A DNA stretch of 64,000 nucleotides from Kribbella sp. NBC_01245 (GCF_036226525.1 NZ_CP108487.1:5208001-5272000), one strand, 5' to 3'; counted from the stretch's first letter, positions 43,725 through 54,829 are shown. The notes: a model not told the origin generated them from the letters alone. Translations and numbers: made by a program.

Positions 43725-44693
43725 CCCGCGACCCGCAGGCGGCCCTCCCACTGGGAATCGCGGTAGCGGGCGAAAGCGTGGCGGATTCGCTCGGCGAGGG
43801 CTTCCGGTGCGGCGAGGTCGGCCCAGGTGATGCCGGACGACCTCAAGGCCGAGGGCGCGGAGGCGGTCTTCGCGCGCCTTTTCGCGCATCACCACCTCGC
43901 CGGCGGAGTCGCCGTACTTGACGAGTCCGTCGAACTCGACGACCGTCCGGAATTCCGGGAAGTAGAAGTCCACCCGCGCGAACTGCCCGGCTGCGTCAGC
44001 GAATTCCACCTGCAGCTCCGGTGCCGGCAATCCCAGGTCGGCCATCAGGATCCGGAGCCGCGATTCGCCGACCGACTCGGACCGGCCGTCGGCGAAGCGA
44101 AAGGCCGCTCGCGCCTTCGGGCTACCAGGCCAGCGGACGGTGGCGTTCAGGAGTCGCTCGACCTCCTCGGGCTGGACCTTCCCTTGGCGGAGCGCCGCGT
44201 CGGCTGCGATCACAGTGGCCTCGAACGGCGCCCGGCAGCCCGTCTCCACGATCGCCCGAGCGGGAGTGGTCATCGGCACGCCATTGACGGTCGCGAGGTC
44301 CGCCGCGACCAGTTCGCCTCGGTGGCAACTCACGCCTGGCATCGATCGAATCCGCCGGTTCAGCTTCGTCACGTGCACCTTGGACAGATCAAGGCCGTAG
44401 ACCGGTACGTGATGCAGGAGCAGGGCCGACTGGTGGCTGACGGCAACCGACCCTGGCTCCAACGAGTTGAGCAGCGCATGCACCGCCTCCTCATGTTCCT
44501 CCGCACGCTGACCCCACGGCGGCAGATGGCTGCGGTCCACCGTTTCCGCGAATTGCCCATGCCGGATGCGTCGCCAGCTCTGATCGGCCACCAGGTACTT
44601 GATCTGGTCGTCCGTGTAACCGCACGTCAAAGCCTGTGCTCGACTGAACACGTTGCCCTGACGCGCCGCGACGGCTTTCAACTGAGGATTCAC
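43721..44693 (-). pseudogene. AbiEi-like N-terminus plus DUF559 nuclease-like protein, frameshifted near its end
   Basis: From ATG 44693: an AbiEi/HTH-type N-terminus (VFSRAQALTCGYTDDQIKYLV, SWRRIRHGQF), a middle domain, and a DUF559 PD-(D/E)XK-like core (ARVDFYFPEFRTVVEFDGLVKYG). After LRALGLEVVR the frame becomes nonsense, while the next frame continues ITWADLAAPEALAERIRHAF and RYRDSQWEGRLRVAG to a stop at 43721. A one-base insertion at about 43832-43836 (GTCCGGC where GTCCGC is expected) explains it. Intact length would be about 324 residues. Possible antitoxin-like or nuclease; function unknown. Confidence 0.75.
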
Positions 44694-44761
44694 CCTCCCA
44701 GCATGAGCTCCCGCACCCCCTCAAATCGGCCACTCCCACCAATCTGTGGATAACTCCAGCG

Positions 44762-44857
44762 GCCCTATTCCGAGTGTCGACATCCGGAATGGGATGTGGA
44801 CACGCCAAATTTGGAGGGTCGACTCCCCATTCCGAGGGTCGACACTCGGAATAGGGC
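44762..44857. repeat. 96-bp nested inverted repeat
   Basis: Arms 44762-44793 and 44825-44857 are near-perfect reverse complements, sharing GCCCTATTCCGAGTGTCGAC and GTCGACACTCGGAATAGGGC. Each arm also contains an internal inverted pair (ATTCCGAG and CGGAAT). The 31-bp centre holds CCAAATTTGG. It lies in the 255-bp spacer before the DUF559 gene; the rest of the spacer shows only CTGTGGATAAC. Confidence 0.85.
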
Positions 44858-44948
44858 AGGTAGTCCGGGCAGCGCCAGGCGGCGGCAGATGGCGGCGGGA
44901 GGCGGCGGGAGGGCAGCGGCCGATATGCCGGCGGGGCCGGGTGGTGGG

Positions 44949-45788
44949 TTAGGACTCGGCGGCTAGGTAGTCGAGTTGGGCGCGGACGGAGCGTTCGGCG
45001 GCGGGCCAGAGGATGGGGGGGACCTCGGCGTAGACGGCTTGGACTACCTCGGCGGGGGTGGTGGCTCCGGCGGCTACGGCGGCGCGGACTTGGTCTAGGC
45101 GTTCGGCGCGGTGTTGGAGGTAGTAGGCCAGTACGGCGGCCGGGTTCTCGATTGCCGGGCCGTGGCCGGGGAGGAGGCGGGCGACGCCTTGGAGGGCTTG
45201 TAGGCGGTGTAGGGAGTCCAGGTACGGCGCGAGGGTTCCGTCGGGGTGGGCGACTACGGAGGTGCCACGGCCGAGGACGGTGTCGCCGGTGAGTAGGGAG
45301 CCCTCGTCCGGCAGGTTGAAGCAGACCGAGTCGGCGGTGTGACCGGGCGTCGCGAGGACTTCGATGCGTAGGTCGTCGACTACTAGCACCTGGCCGTCGA
45401 GGAGGTCTTGGGCGTCCGCGAGCACCTTGCCGTCGAGTAGGTCGCCAAGGAGGTCGTGCTCGGCAGGAAGGCGGAAGGTCGGGTCTACCGAGCGGACCGA
45501 GCAGCCGGCCCGGGAGGCGAACCACGCGGCGCCTTCGGAGTGGTCGTAGTGCCCGTGCGTCAGCAAAACCGTCTCGACATGGCAGCCAATGGACGCCACG
45601 TGATCGAGTACGGCCTGCAGGTGCGGTTCGAGCAGTGGTCCGGGATCGACCACGACGACGGCGGACGCGCCCGGTTCGCGCAGGATCCAGGTGTTGGTGC
45701 CTTCGAGCGTCATCGGACCCGGATTCGCCGCCAGGATGCGAGTCGCCCTGTCGGTCACCACCTCAACGGCCGAAGAGGAGGTGGTCAT
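44949..45788 (-). CDS. MBL-fold metallo-hydrolase
   Basis: 279 residues. Zinc motif LLTHGHYDHSEGA, further ligands in ATPGHTADS (His), LLTGDTVLG (Asp) and LLPGHGPAI (His). The C-terminal winged-helix-like tail is typical of the LACTB2/glyoxalase-II-like group. It is the counterpart of mycobacterial Rv3677c. Overlaps the NUDIX gene by ATGA. Substrate unknown; a nucleic-acid or thioester hydrolase is possible. Confidence 0.9.
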   Translation of the reverse strand: MTTSSSAVEVVTDRATRILAANPGPMTLEGTNTWILREPGASAVVVVDPGPLLEPHLQAVLDHVASIGCHVETVLLTHGHYDHSEGAAWFASRAGCSVRSVDPTFRLPAEHDLLGDLLDGKVLADAQDLLDGQVLVVDDLRIEVLATPGHTADSVCFNLPDEGSLLTGDTVLGRGTSVVAHPDGTLAPYLDSLHRLQALQGVARLLPGHGPAIENPAAVLAYYLQHRAERLDQVRAAVAAGATTPAEVVQAVYAEVPPILWPAAERSVRAQLDYLAAES

Positions 45789-46618
45789 TCGGTCTCCAGG
45801 TAGACGTGTTCCCCGTCGAGGCGCAGTGTCGGCAGGATGGACGGGATCGGGCGGTCGGCGGATTCAGCCAGGACTGCGTCCACCGTCTCGTGGGCGGCCA
45901 CGTCGCGGCAACAGAGGTACGTCGGCGGCAGCATCGCCATCTCCCCGGCCTCGACCGCCGCGACCGCATCCGCCGGACGCATCCACGCCACTTGGTCGGA
46001 CTCGCCCGACACATCCCGCGTGATCTGCCCGACTGGGAGTGCCGCGACGAAAAAGGCCGTGTCGTACCGGCGGGGCTCGAACTCCGGGGTGGTCCAGTGC
46101 GCCCAAGGCCCGAGCAGATCCGCCCGCAGCACCAGCCCGCGCCGGTGCAGGAAGTCGGCGAACCCGAGCGAGCGCCCTTCCAGCGCGACCCGATCCGCCT
46201 CCCAGTCATCCCCGGTCGTATCGGCGACTACGGAGTCGGCAGATGGACCGGCCAGGAGTACGCCGGACTCCTCGAAGGTCTCCCGTACGGCGGCAGCGAC
46301 GTACGCGGCGGCCATCTCGGCGGAACAACCCAGCCGTTCCCCGAACCACGACGGCGACGGGCCCGACCACGAGTCGGCGATGGTCGCGTCGGTCGGATCG
46401 ACCCGGCCGCCCGGGAATACCGACATGCCGGCCGCGAACGCCATCGTCGTCGTACGCCGGAGCAGGTAGACCTCAGGGGAACCAACGGCAGGCCGGAGCA
46501 GGATCACGGTGGCCGCCGGGCGCGGTTCGACCGGCGTAGGGCGGTCGCGGAGGAAGGCGAGGGCGGTGCTGGCCAGCCGGCCGGTCAGTGGCCGTGCCCG
46601 GAGGTCATCCCCGGGCAC
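45785..46618 (-). CDS. NUDIX hydrolase
   Basis: 277 residues. NUDIX elements are FAAGMSVFPGGRVDPTDA and YVAAAVRETFEESGVLLA, separated by an insert of about 30 residues as in the NUDT19/RppH-unlike group. C-terminal DQVAWMRPADAVAAVEAGEMAMLPPTYLC, split here as WMRPADAVAAVEAGEMAMLP, is typical of actinobacterial homologues, which may act on acyl-CoA. The 143-bp gap before it contains short repeats of CCCGAAAGCCGG. Confidence 0.88.
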   Translation of the reverse strand: MPGDDLRARPLTGRLASTALAFLRDRPTPVEPRPAATVILLRPAVGSPEVYLLRRTTTMAFAAGMSVFPGGRVDPTDATIADSWSGPSPSWFGERLGCSAEMAAAYVAAAVRETFEESGVLLAGPSADSVVADTTGDDWEADRVALEGRSLGFADFLHRRGLVLRADLLGPWAHWTTPEFEPRRYDTAFFVAALPVGQITRDVSGESDQVAWMRPADAVAAVEAGEMAMLPPTYLCCRDVAAHETVDAVLAESADRPIPSILPTLRLDGEHVYLETE

Positions 46619-46761
46619 GGCTCACCTCGCAACGAACCTCAACCGTAACCGCGCGCGAGGCCACCCCGCCCGGCCCGAAAGCCGGGCCGGCCGCCGACCC
46701 GAAAGCCGGCCCGAAAGCCGGCTCGGCGCGCGCCGGCGGAGCGGGCCGGTACGGCGTCATG

Positions 46762-47223
46762 TCAGGCGACCTCGACGATGAGCTCCACCTCGACCGGTGC
46801 GTCGAGCGGCAGCACGGGCACGCCGACGGCGCTGCGGGCGTGTTCGCCGGCCTCGCCGAAGACCTGGCCGAGCAGCTCGGACGCGCCGTTCGCGACCTGG
46901 GGCTGACCGGTGAAGTCGGGGGTGGAGGCGACGAACGCGACCACCTTGACGACGCGCTTGATCTGGCCGAGATCACCGATCAGGGCCTTGATCGCGGCCA
47001 GGCCGTTGAGCGCGCACTGACGGGCACAGTCGACCGCCACGTCCGCCTCGACGGTGTCGCCGTTCTTACCGGTGGCGATCAGGGCGCCGTCGCGGAACGG
47101 CAGCTGGCCCGAGGTGTAGACGAGGTTCCCGGTCCGGACGGCCGGCACGTACGCCGCGACCGGCTTGGCGACCTCCGGCAGCGTCAGGCCGAGGTCCGCG
47201 AGGTTCTTCTCGGCGTCGCTCAC
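46762..47223 (-). CDS. RidA-family protein
   Basis: 153 residues of the YjgF/YER057c/UK114 fold: VPAVRTGNLVYTSGQLPFRDG, CARQCALNGLAAIKAL, and the C-terminal RSAVGVPVLPLDAPVEVELIVEVA (the Arg and LPLDAPVEVE motif). The RidA deaminase Arg context is modified (SAVGVPVLPLDA), as in the Rv3678c-type branch. RidA enzymes remove reactive enamines from amino-acid metabolism. Coupled by ATGA to the DUF4177-like gene upstream. Confidence 0.9.
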   Translation of the reverse strand: MSDAEKNLADLGLTLPEVAKPVAAYVPAVRTGNLVYTSGQLPFRDGALIATGKNGDTVEADVAVDCARQCALNGLAAIKALIGDLGQIKRVVKVVAFVASTPDFTGQPQVANGASELLGQVFGEAGEHARSAVGVPVLPLDAPVEVELIVEVA

Positions 47224-47381
47224 GAGTCCTGGACCTCACGCTTGAGGTAGGCGACGAGCGACTCGGGGGTCGGCCCGGGCACGACGCAGACGAGCTCCCA
47301 GCCTTCCATGCCTACGTTGTCGAGGATCTCCTTGGTGGCGTGCACCAACAAGGGCACAGTGAAGTACTCCCACTTGGTCAT
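47220..47381 (-). CDS. DUF4177-like small protein of 53 residues
   Basis: ATG 47381 opens MTKWEYFTVPLLVHATKEIL, continuing DNVGMEGWELVCVVPGPTPE and ending SLVAYLKREVQDS. The KWEYxxVP start and the EGWELVCVVP strand are the DUF4177 pattern. The stop overlaps the RidA start (ATGA). The equivalent small gene precedes RidA in mycobacteria. Function unknown. Confidence 0.82.
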   Translation of the reverse strand: MTKWEYFTVPLLVHATKEILDNVGMEGWELVCVVPGPTPESLVAYLKREVQDS

Positions 47382-47418
47382 GCCTGGACTCTAACCGGCC
47401 TTCGCGAACACCCTGGCC

Positions 47419-47588
47419 CCTAGTGGCCCGTTGGTGGGGTGCCTTGGGCGCTGCCGGCGCCCAGGCACGCACCTCGCGGCGTTGGAGTGCCGGCCACGAT
47501 GCTGGGCATCGAGACCGACCCTCCGCCTTGCGATGCACGCACCTGGACGCCGCCATCGCTCAAGGCACCCCACCAACCGGCCACTAGG
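47419..47588. mobile_element. 170-bp MITE with 28-bp terminal inverted repeats and 6-bp target duplication
   Basis: Left end 47419-47446 (CCTAGTGGCCCGTTGGTGGG...) and right end 47561-47588 (...CCACCAACCGGCCACTAGG) are reverse complements with one mismatch in 28. CTGGCC stands immediately outside both ends (47413-47418 and 47589-47594), as a target-site duplication. The interior has no gene but two direct copies of GCACGCACCT (47465, 47535). It inserted 9 bp before the ATG of the first ArsA gene. No transposase is present, so it moved in trans. Confidence 0.85.
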
Positions 47589-47597
47589 CTGGCCGGC

Positions 47598-48548
47598 ATG
47601 GCGAGGCTGCATGTGGTGACGGGCAAGGGGGGCACCGGGAAGACGACGGTGGCTGCCGCGATGGCGCTGGCGCTGGCCGACGAGGGGCGCCGGGTGCTGC
47701 TGATCGAGGTGGAGGGCCGGCAAGGGCTGGCGCAGCTCTTCGACGTACCCCCGTTGCCGTACGTCGAGCGCAAGATCGCGGTCGGTCCGGGTGGTGGCGA
47801 GGTGTTCGCGCTGGCCGTCGACGCGGAGGCCGCGCTGCTCGAGTATCTCGACATGTTCTACCACCTCGGCCGGGCCGGGAAGGTGCTCGACAAGGTCGGC
47901 GCGGTCGACTTCGTCACCACCATCGCGCCGGGGCTGCGCGACGTGCTGCTGACCGGCAAGGTGTACGAGGCGACGCGGCGCAAGGCGCACGGACGGCTCG
48001 CGTACGACGCGGTGGTGCTGGACGCGCCGCCCACCGGCCGGATCACCCGGTTCCTCAACGTGAACCACGAGGTGGCGGGCCTGGCCAAGGTCGGCCCGAT
48101 CCGGAACCAGGCCGACTCGATCATGGGCATGCTGCGCTCCGACATCACCCGCGTCCATCTCGTCACGCTGCTGGAGGAGATGCCGGTCCAGGAGACGCTG
48201 GACGCGGTCGAACATCTGGAAGCCCTCGACCTGCGGATCGGCTCGATCATCGTCAACATGGTCCGGCACAGCCCGCTCGACGACGACACGTTAACCCTTG
48301 CTGCCAGGGAGAAACTGCCCCTCGCGGAGTTGACCAAGGGCCTGAAGGCGGCCGGATTACCCGCGGACAAACAGACCGTCGCCGGATTGGCCGCCGAGGC
48401 GCACGACCACGCCGTACGGGTCGGACTGGAACGCGAGAACCGCGGCCGGATCGATGCCCTGGGCAAGAAAGTCGTCGATCTCGGATTGGTTGCCGACGGC
48501 ATCGACACAGGCGTGCTGTTCGATCTGGCCGAGGAGCTGACCGCATGA
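47598..48548 (+). CDS. ArsA/GET3-family ATPase, first of pair
   Basis: 316 residues from ATG 47598. Deviant Walker A VTGKGGTGKTTVAAAMA, switch VVLDAPPTGRITRFL (DAPPTG), and LEVEGRQG-type LLIEVEGRQGLAQLF. Lacks the metal-binding Cys of arsenical pumps, so arsenic transport is not implied. The tandem pair corresponds to mycobacterial Rv3679-Rv3680, which form a complex. A MITE occupies its immediate upstream region, so any native promoter is displaced or replaced. No good ribosome site is seen. Confidence 0.9.
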   Translation: MARLHVVTGKGGTGKTTVAAAMALALADEGRRVLLIEVEGRQGLAQLFDVPPLPYVERKIAVGPGGGEVFALAVDAEAALLEYLDMFYHLGRAGKVLDKVGAVDFVTTIAPGLRDVLLTGKVYEATRRKAHGRLAYDAVVLDAPPTGRITRFLNVNHEVAGLAKVGPIRNQADSIMGMLRSDITRVHLVTLLEEMPVQETLDAVEHLEALDLRIGSIIVNMVRHSPLDDDTLTLAAREKLPLAELTKGLKAAGLPADKQTVAGLAAEAHDHAVRVGLERENRGRIDALGKKVVDLGLVADGIDTGVLFDLAEELTA

Positions 48549-49672
48549 GCCGCGAACTGGACGGCGCACTCAACCTCGATCACCTGATCGCCGATCCCGA
48601 GACCAGGATCATCGTCACCTGCGGCGCGGGCGGTGTCGGCAAAACCACCACGGCCGCCGCACTTGGCCTGCGCGCCGCTGAGCAGGGCCGCAAAGTCGTC
48701 GTACTGACGATCGACCCGGCGCGACGCCTCGCCCAGGCGCTCGGGCTGACCGAGCTCGACAACACCCCCCGCGCAGTCGCCGATATCGACGAGTCGAACG
48801 GCGGCCGGCTGGACGCGATGATGCTCGACATGAAGCGCACGTTCGACGACGTCGTGCTCGCGCATGCCTCGCCCGAGAAGGCCAAGCAGATCCTGGAGAA
48901 CCCGTTCTACGTCGCGTTGTCGTCGTCGTTCGCCGGCACCCAGGAGTACATGGCGATGGAGAAGCTCGGGCAGTTGCACAAGCGGGCGCTCGAGGACGAC
49001 AGCTGGGACCTGATCGTGGTGGACACCCCGCCATCCCGCTCGGCGCTCGACTTCCTGGACGCGCCCGAGCGACTGGCCTCGCTGTTGGAGGGCCGCTTCC
49101 TGCGCCTGCTGCTTGCTCCGGCACGCGGGCCGCTGCGGTTGATGTCGGCCGGGGTCAACGTCGCGATGTCGGTGATGAACAAGATCCTCGGCGCACAGGT
49201 ACTGACCGACGTACAGACCTTCGCGAACGCCTTCGACACCCTGTTTGGCGGTTTCCGCGATCGGGCCGAGAAGACCGTCGCCCTGCTGCGCGAACCGCTC
49301 ACCAGCTTCGTCGTCGTGGCCGCGCCGCAGAACGACGCCCTGCGCGAAGCGTCGTACTTCACCGAGCGCCTCCGACAGGAGCGCATGCCGCTCGCGGGCG
49401 TCGTACTCAACCGGGTGACCACCACGCAGGCCCAGTCCCTTTCGGCCGAACGATGTCTCGCCGCGGCCGAGCAGCTCGGCGAGGACGGACTGGCGGGCGG
49501 CGTACTGCGTCTGCACGCCGATCGGATGCAGCAGGTTGTTGGCGATCAGAAGCGGGCCGACCGGTTCAAGCGCTGGCACCGGGCCATCCCGACGGTCTCG
49601 GTTCCGGCGCTGGCCGACGACGTGCACGACCTGGACGGACTCCGCACGATCGGGACTCTCTTAGCCGGCTGA
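48545..49672 (+). CDS. ArsA/GET3-family ATPase, second of pair
   Basis: 375 residues. Walker A VTCGAGGVGKTTTAAALGL, LTIDPARRLAQALGL (switch I Asp), SSFAGTQEYMAMEKL, LIVVDTPPSRSALDFLDAP (switch II). Overlaps the first ATPase by ATGA. Expected to pair with it as a heterocomplex involved in envelope homeostasis, known for the mycobacterial pair. The next gene in most actinobacteria is whiB4/wblA; here it is lon. Confidence 0.92.
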   Translation: MSRELDGALNLDHLIADPETRIIVTCGAGGVGKTTTAAALGLRAAEQGRKVVVLTIDPARRLAQALGLTELDNTPRAVADIDESNGGRLDAMMLDMKRTFDDVVLAHASPEKAKQILENPFYVALSSSFAGTQEYMAMEKLGQLHKRALEDDSWDLIVVDTPPSRSALDFLDAPERLASLLEGRFLRLLLAPARGPLRLMSAGVNVAMSVMNKILGAQVLTDVQTFANAFDTLFGGFRDRAEKTVALLREPLTSFVVVAAPQNDALREASYFTERLRQERMPLAGVVLNRVTTTQAQSLSAERCLAAAEQLGEDGLAGGVLRLHADRMQQVVGDQKRADRFKRWHRAIPTVSVPALADDVHDLDGLRTIGTLLAG

Positions 49673-49714
49673 CTTCGCCCTGAGCGAACGGGGAATCAGG
49701 CGGCGCTGAGCATG

Positions 49715-49735
49715 GTTGAGCCTCACAGACTCAAT
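49715..49735. promoter_or_regulatory. HspR-type HAIR operator upstream of lon
   Basis: GTTGAGC-CTCACAG-ACTCAAT fits the HAIR consensus CTTGAGT-N7-ACTCAAG with exact 7-bp spacing (11 of 14 bases). It ends 14 bp before the lon GTG. HspR represses lon in Streptomyces through such sites; the hspR gene is not in the window. Confidence 0.7.
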
Positions 49736-49749
49736 TTTCAGTAGAGGGT

Positions 49750-52119
<2,370 letters not shown>

Positions 52120-52126
52120 TTGAGGA

Positions 52127-52160
52127 GTCTGTAGGCCGGGGATATCCCTGGCCTACAGAC
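52127..52160 (+). terminator. terminator hairpin after lon
   Basis: GTCTGTAGGCC (52127-52137) pairs perfectly with GGCCTACAGAC (52150-52160), seven bases after the lon stop. No long T tract follows. Confidence 0.8.
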
Positions 52161-52183
52161 GTCTCGAGAGGCCGTTTAGTTGC

Positions 52184-52199
52184 CGTGAGGAAGATCACA
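52184..52199. promoter_or_regulatory. Crp/GlxR-type operator upstream of the PBP gene
   Basis: CGTGA-GGAAGA-TCACA matches TGTGA-N6-TCACA with one mismatch and has a perfect GTGA/TCAC core. It lies 45 bp before the PBP start, in the 124-bp spacer after lon. Crp itself is encoded 9 kb away in the same conserved block. Confidence 0.55.
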
Positions 52200-52243
52200 T
52201 CTGACGATTCGGCCTCAGCGCGATATCACGTAGGCTCGTCGTC

Positions 52244-54673
52244 ATGCGCGTTAGGGATAAAGGCGACCGGGGAGTCGTCCAGTCGGTAGTTTTGTTTCTC
52301 GGGGTGAGCGTTCTATCCGGTGCACTGGCGGCCGGTCTCGCCATCCCCTTCGCCGGTCTGGCCGGGTTCGGCACCCAGCGGGCCTCGGAGACCTTCGAAC
52401 AGCTGCCACAGGAGCTGAAGGTCACCCCACCGCCGGTCCGGTCCACCGTGGTCGGATCCGACGGCAAGCCGATCGCGAACCTGTTCGAGCAGAACCGGGT
52501 GATCCTGGGCAACCTGAGCGACATCGCGCCGATCATGAAGCAGGCGATCATCTCGATCGAGGACTACCGCTTCTACGAGCACGGCGCGCTCGATGCCAAG
52601 GGCACCCTGCGCGCCCTGATGCGCAACCAGACCGAGGGGTCGGTCCAGCAGGGTGGCTCGAGCATCACCCAGCAGTACGTGAAGCTCGTGCTGCTGCAGC
52701 AGGCCGATACGCCGGAAGAGCAGAAGGCCGCGACGGCCGAGACGTATGAGCGCAAGATCCGCGAACTGCGGTATGCGGTCGCCGTCGAGAAGCAGTACTC
52801 CAAGGACGAGATCCTGCTCCGCTACCTCAACCTGGCGAACTTCGGCGACGGCGCGTATGGCGTCGAGGCCGCGGCCCGGCACTACTTCAAGGCCACCGCG
52901 AAGACCCTGACGCTGCCGCAAGCCGCACTGCTGGCCGGCATCGTGAAGAGCCCGAGCGCGTACAACCCGACCACCGCCTCCGGCATGAAGCGGGCCAAGG
53001 AACGGCGTGACGTGGTCCTGCGGCGCATGCAGGAGCTCAAGGTCATCACGCCGAAGCAGGCCGCGGACGCGATCAAGACCCCGGTGATCGATAAGAACAA
53101 GGTCCAGGAAGTGCCGAAGGGCTGCGCCTCCTCGGCGTACCCCTTCTACTGCGAGTACGTCTACGCGCAACTGCTGAACAACCCGGCGCTAGGCAAGAAC
53201 CCCAAAGAGCGGGCCGACTACATCAAGTCCGCGGGCCTGAAGATCCGCACTTCGCTCGACCGGGATGTCCAGAACAAGGCCCAGGCCGCGATCAGCGCGA
53301 ATTCACAGCCTGGGGACCAGGCGATGGCCGCGATGAGCATCGTCGAACCGGGCACCGGTCTGGTGAAGGCGATGGTTCAGAGCCGGCCGTACGGCAACAA
53401 CAAGGCCAAGGGCGAGACCACCTGGAACTACAACGTCGAAGCGTCGTACGGCAGCGGCTTCGGCGGCTTCCAGCCCGGCTCGACGATGAAGGCGTTCGTG
53501 CTGGCGGCAGCAATTCAGCAGGGCATCCCGCTGAACCACATGATCGACGCCAAGAAGACGATCAACCTGAGCGGCGCAAGGTTCCGGACCTGCAACGGCG
53601 TCGTGTGGGAGCCGAAGTACACGCCAAAGAACTCGACCATCAGCGGTCCGATGAACCTGATCAGGGCTACGGCCCAGTCGGTCAACACTTACTTCCTGCT
53701 GTTGTCCAAGGAGATCGGCTTGTGCGGGCCATCAACGCTTGCCACCAAGCTCGGTGTCGTCAATGCCAAGACCGAGGGTGGCGACATCATCGGTAAGCCG
53801 CTGAAGGTCTACCCTTCGTACACCCTGGGCGTCGGTAACGTCACACCGTTGATGATGGCAAATGCGTACGCGACCTTCGCGGCGCGCGGCAAGTACTGCA
53901 CCCCGGTCGTCATCACCTCGATCACCGACAGCAACGGCAAGAACATCCCCACTCCGGGCGGCAACTGCACGCAGGTAATGCAGCCGGACTACGCGGATGG
54001 TGTGAACCGGGTGATGCAGAGTGTCATGACCACCGGCGGTACCGGCAGCAGGCTCAACTTTGGGCGTCCGGTCGCCGGCAAGACTGGTACGACGTCCGAA
54101 AGCAAGGCCGTCTGGTTCGTGGGCTACACGCCGACCTACGCGGCGGCGGTCGGTATCACCGACCCGGATGGTACCCAGGAGAGCCTCACCAAGCTGACGT
54201 TCAACGGACGTCGTCTCGGCGGCAGCGTTTCGGGTGGTGGCACCGCCGGACCCATCTGGGAGGCCGCGATGCGGTCGATCCACGAGGGTCTGCCTGAGAT
54301 CCCTTTTCGTAAGCCCGACTCGGACATAGTGAAGGGAGACGTGCTACCGATACCCCGGGTAACGGGCATGTCCCCCGACGAGGCCGTGGCAACGCTGAAG
54401 GCCGCCGGGTTCAACCCCGAGGTGTCCGACGAGCGGCGCGATTCCGACCAGCCCGAGGGCACCGTGGCGTACACCTCGCCACGACGCAGCGACGGCGCCA
54501 TCGCGGGCGCGACGATCATCATCTACCTGTCGAACGGCAAAGACCCGAACCCGCTCACCCCGCCGCCCACAACGACCACACCCCCGCCGACCGGCAAGCC
54601 GACCACCAAACCGACCAAACCCGGCGGCGGCACCACCTGCCCGCCCTGGCGCCCCAAGTGCAACGAACGCTAG
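52244..54673 (+). CDS. bifunctional penicillin-binding protein (PonA2-type) with PASTA domain
   Basis: 809 residues. One N-terminal span, GT51 transglycosylase domain (IISIEDYRFYEHGALD with Glu106; GSSITQQYVKL; YLNLANFGDGAYGVEAAA), transpeptidase domain with Ser413-x-x-Lys416 (PGSTMKAF), SVN motif (AQSVNTYF) and KTGTT at 613-617, one PASTA domain (about 698-765: PRVTGMSPDEAVATLKAAGF) and a Pro/Thr-rich tail. Polymerises and crosslinks peptidoglycan. It corresponds to mycobacterial ponA2. A Crp-type site lies upstream; whiB4, usual neighbour, is missing. Confidence 0.95.
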   Translation: MRVRDKGDRGVVQSVVLFLGVSVLSGALAAGLAIPFAGLAGFGTQRASETFEQLPQELKVTPPPVRSTVVGSDGKPIANLFEQNRVILGNLSDIAPIMKQAIISIEDYRFYEHGALDAKGTLRALMRNQTEGSVQQGGSSITQQYVKLVLLQQADTPEEQKAATAETYERKIRELRYAVAVEKQYSKDEILLRYLNLANFGDGAYGVEAAARHYFKATAKTLTLPQAALLAGIVKSPSAYNPTTASGMKRAKERRDVVLRRMQELKVITPKQAADAIKTPVIDKNKVQEVPKGCASSAYPFYCEYVYAQLLNNPALGKNPKERADYIKSAGLKIRTSLDRDVQNKAQAAISANSQPGDQAMAAMSIVEPGTGLVKAMVQSRPYGNNKAKGETTWNYNVEASYGSGFGGFQPGSTMKAFVLAAAIQQGIPLNHMIDAKKTINLSGARFRTCNGVVWEPKYTPKNSTISGPMNLIRATAQSVNTYFLLLSKEIGLCGPSTLATKLGVVNAKTEGGDIIGKPLKVYPSYTLGVGNVTPLMMANAYATFAARGKYCTPVVITSITDSNGKNIPTPGGNCTQVMQPDYADGVNRVMQSVMTTGGTGSRLNFGRPVAGKTGTTSESKAVWFVGYTPTYAAAVGITDPDGTQESLTKLTFNGRRLGGSVSGGGTAGPIWEAAMRSIHEGLPEIPFRKPDSDIVKGDVLPIPRVTGMSPDEAVATLKAAGFNPEVSDERRDSDQPEGTVAYTSPRRSDGAIAGATIIIYLSNGKDPNPLTPPPTTTTPPPTGKPTTKPTKPGGGTTCPPWRPKCNER

Positions 54674-54829
54674 CGCCGGTCTTTCAGTAAGGCGTTGATC
54701 CTGGGCGTGGATTGGGTCGAGGGGCCGTGAGGGTTGTTGGGCCTGAGGGGCTTGCCGGCGTTCCGTTGTCCTTTGGTCGCGGGTGGTCAAGCCGGTCAGC
54801 GTTCAGGTCCGGAGTGGATGCGGGATCAA

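Noticed and set aside
45691..46781. Plus-strand frames opposite the MBL and NUDIX genes
   Set aside because: They are antisense shadows of two well-recognised enzymes and have no ribosome sites or motifs.
47598..49672. Arsenic resistance operon
   Set aside because: The ArsA-type ATPases lack arsenical-binding cysteines and there is no ArsB, ArsC or ArsR. They match the conserved envelope-linked pair of actinobacteria.
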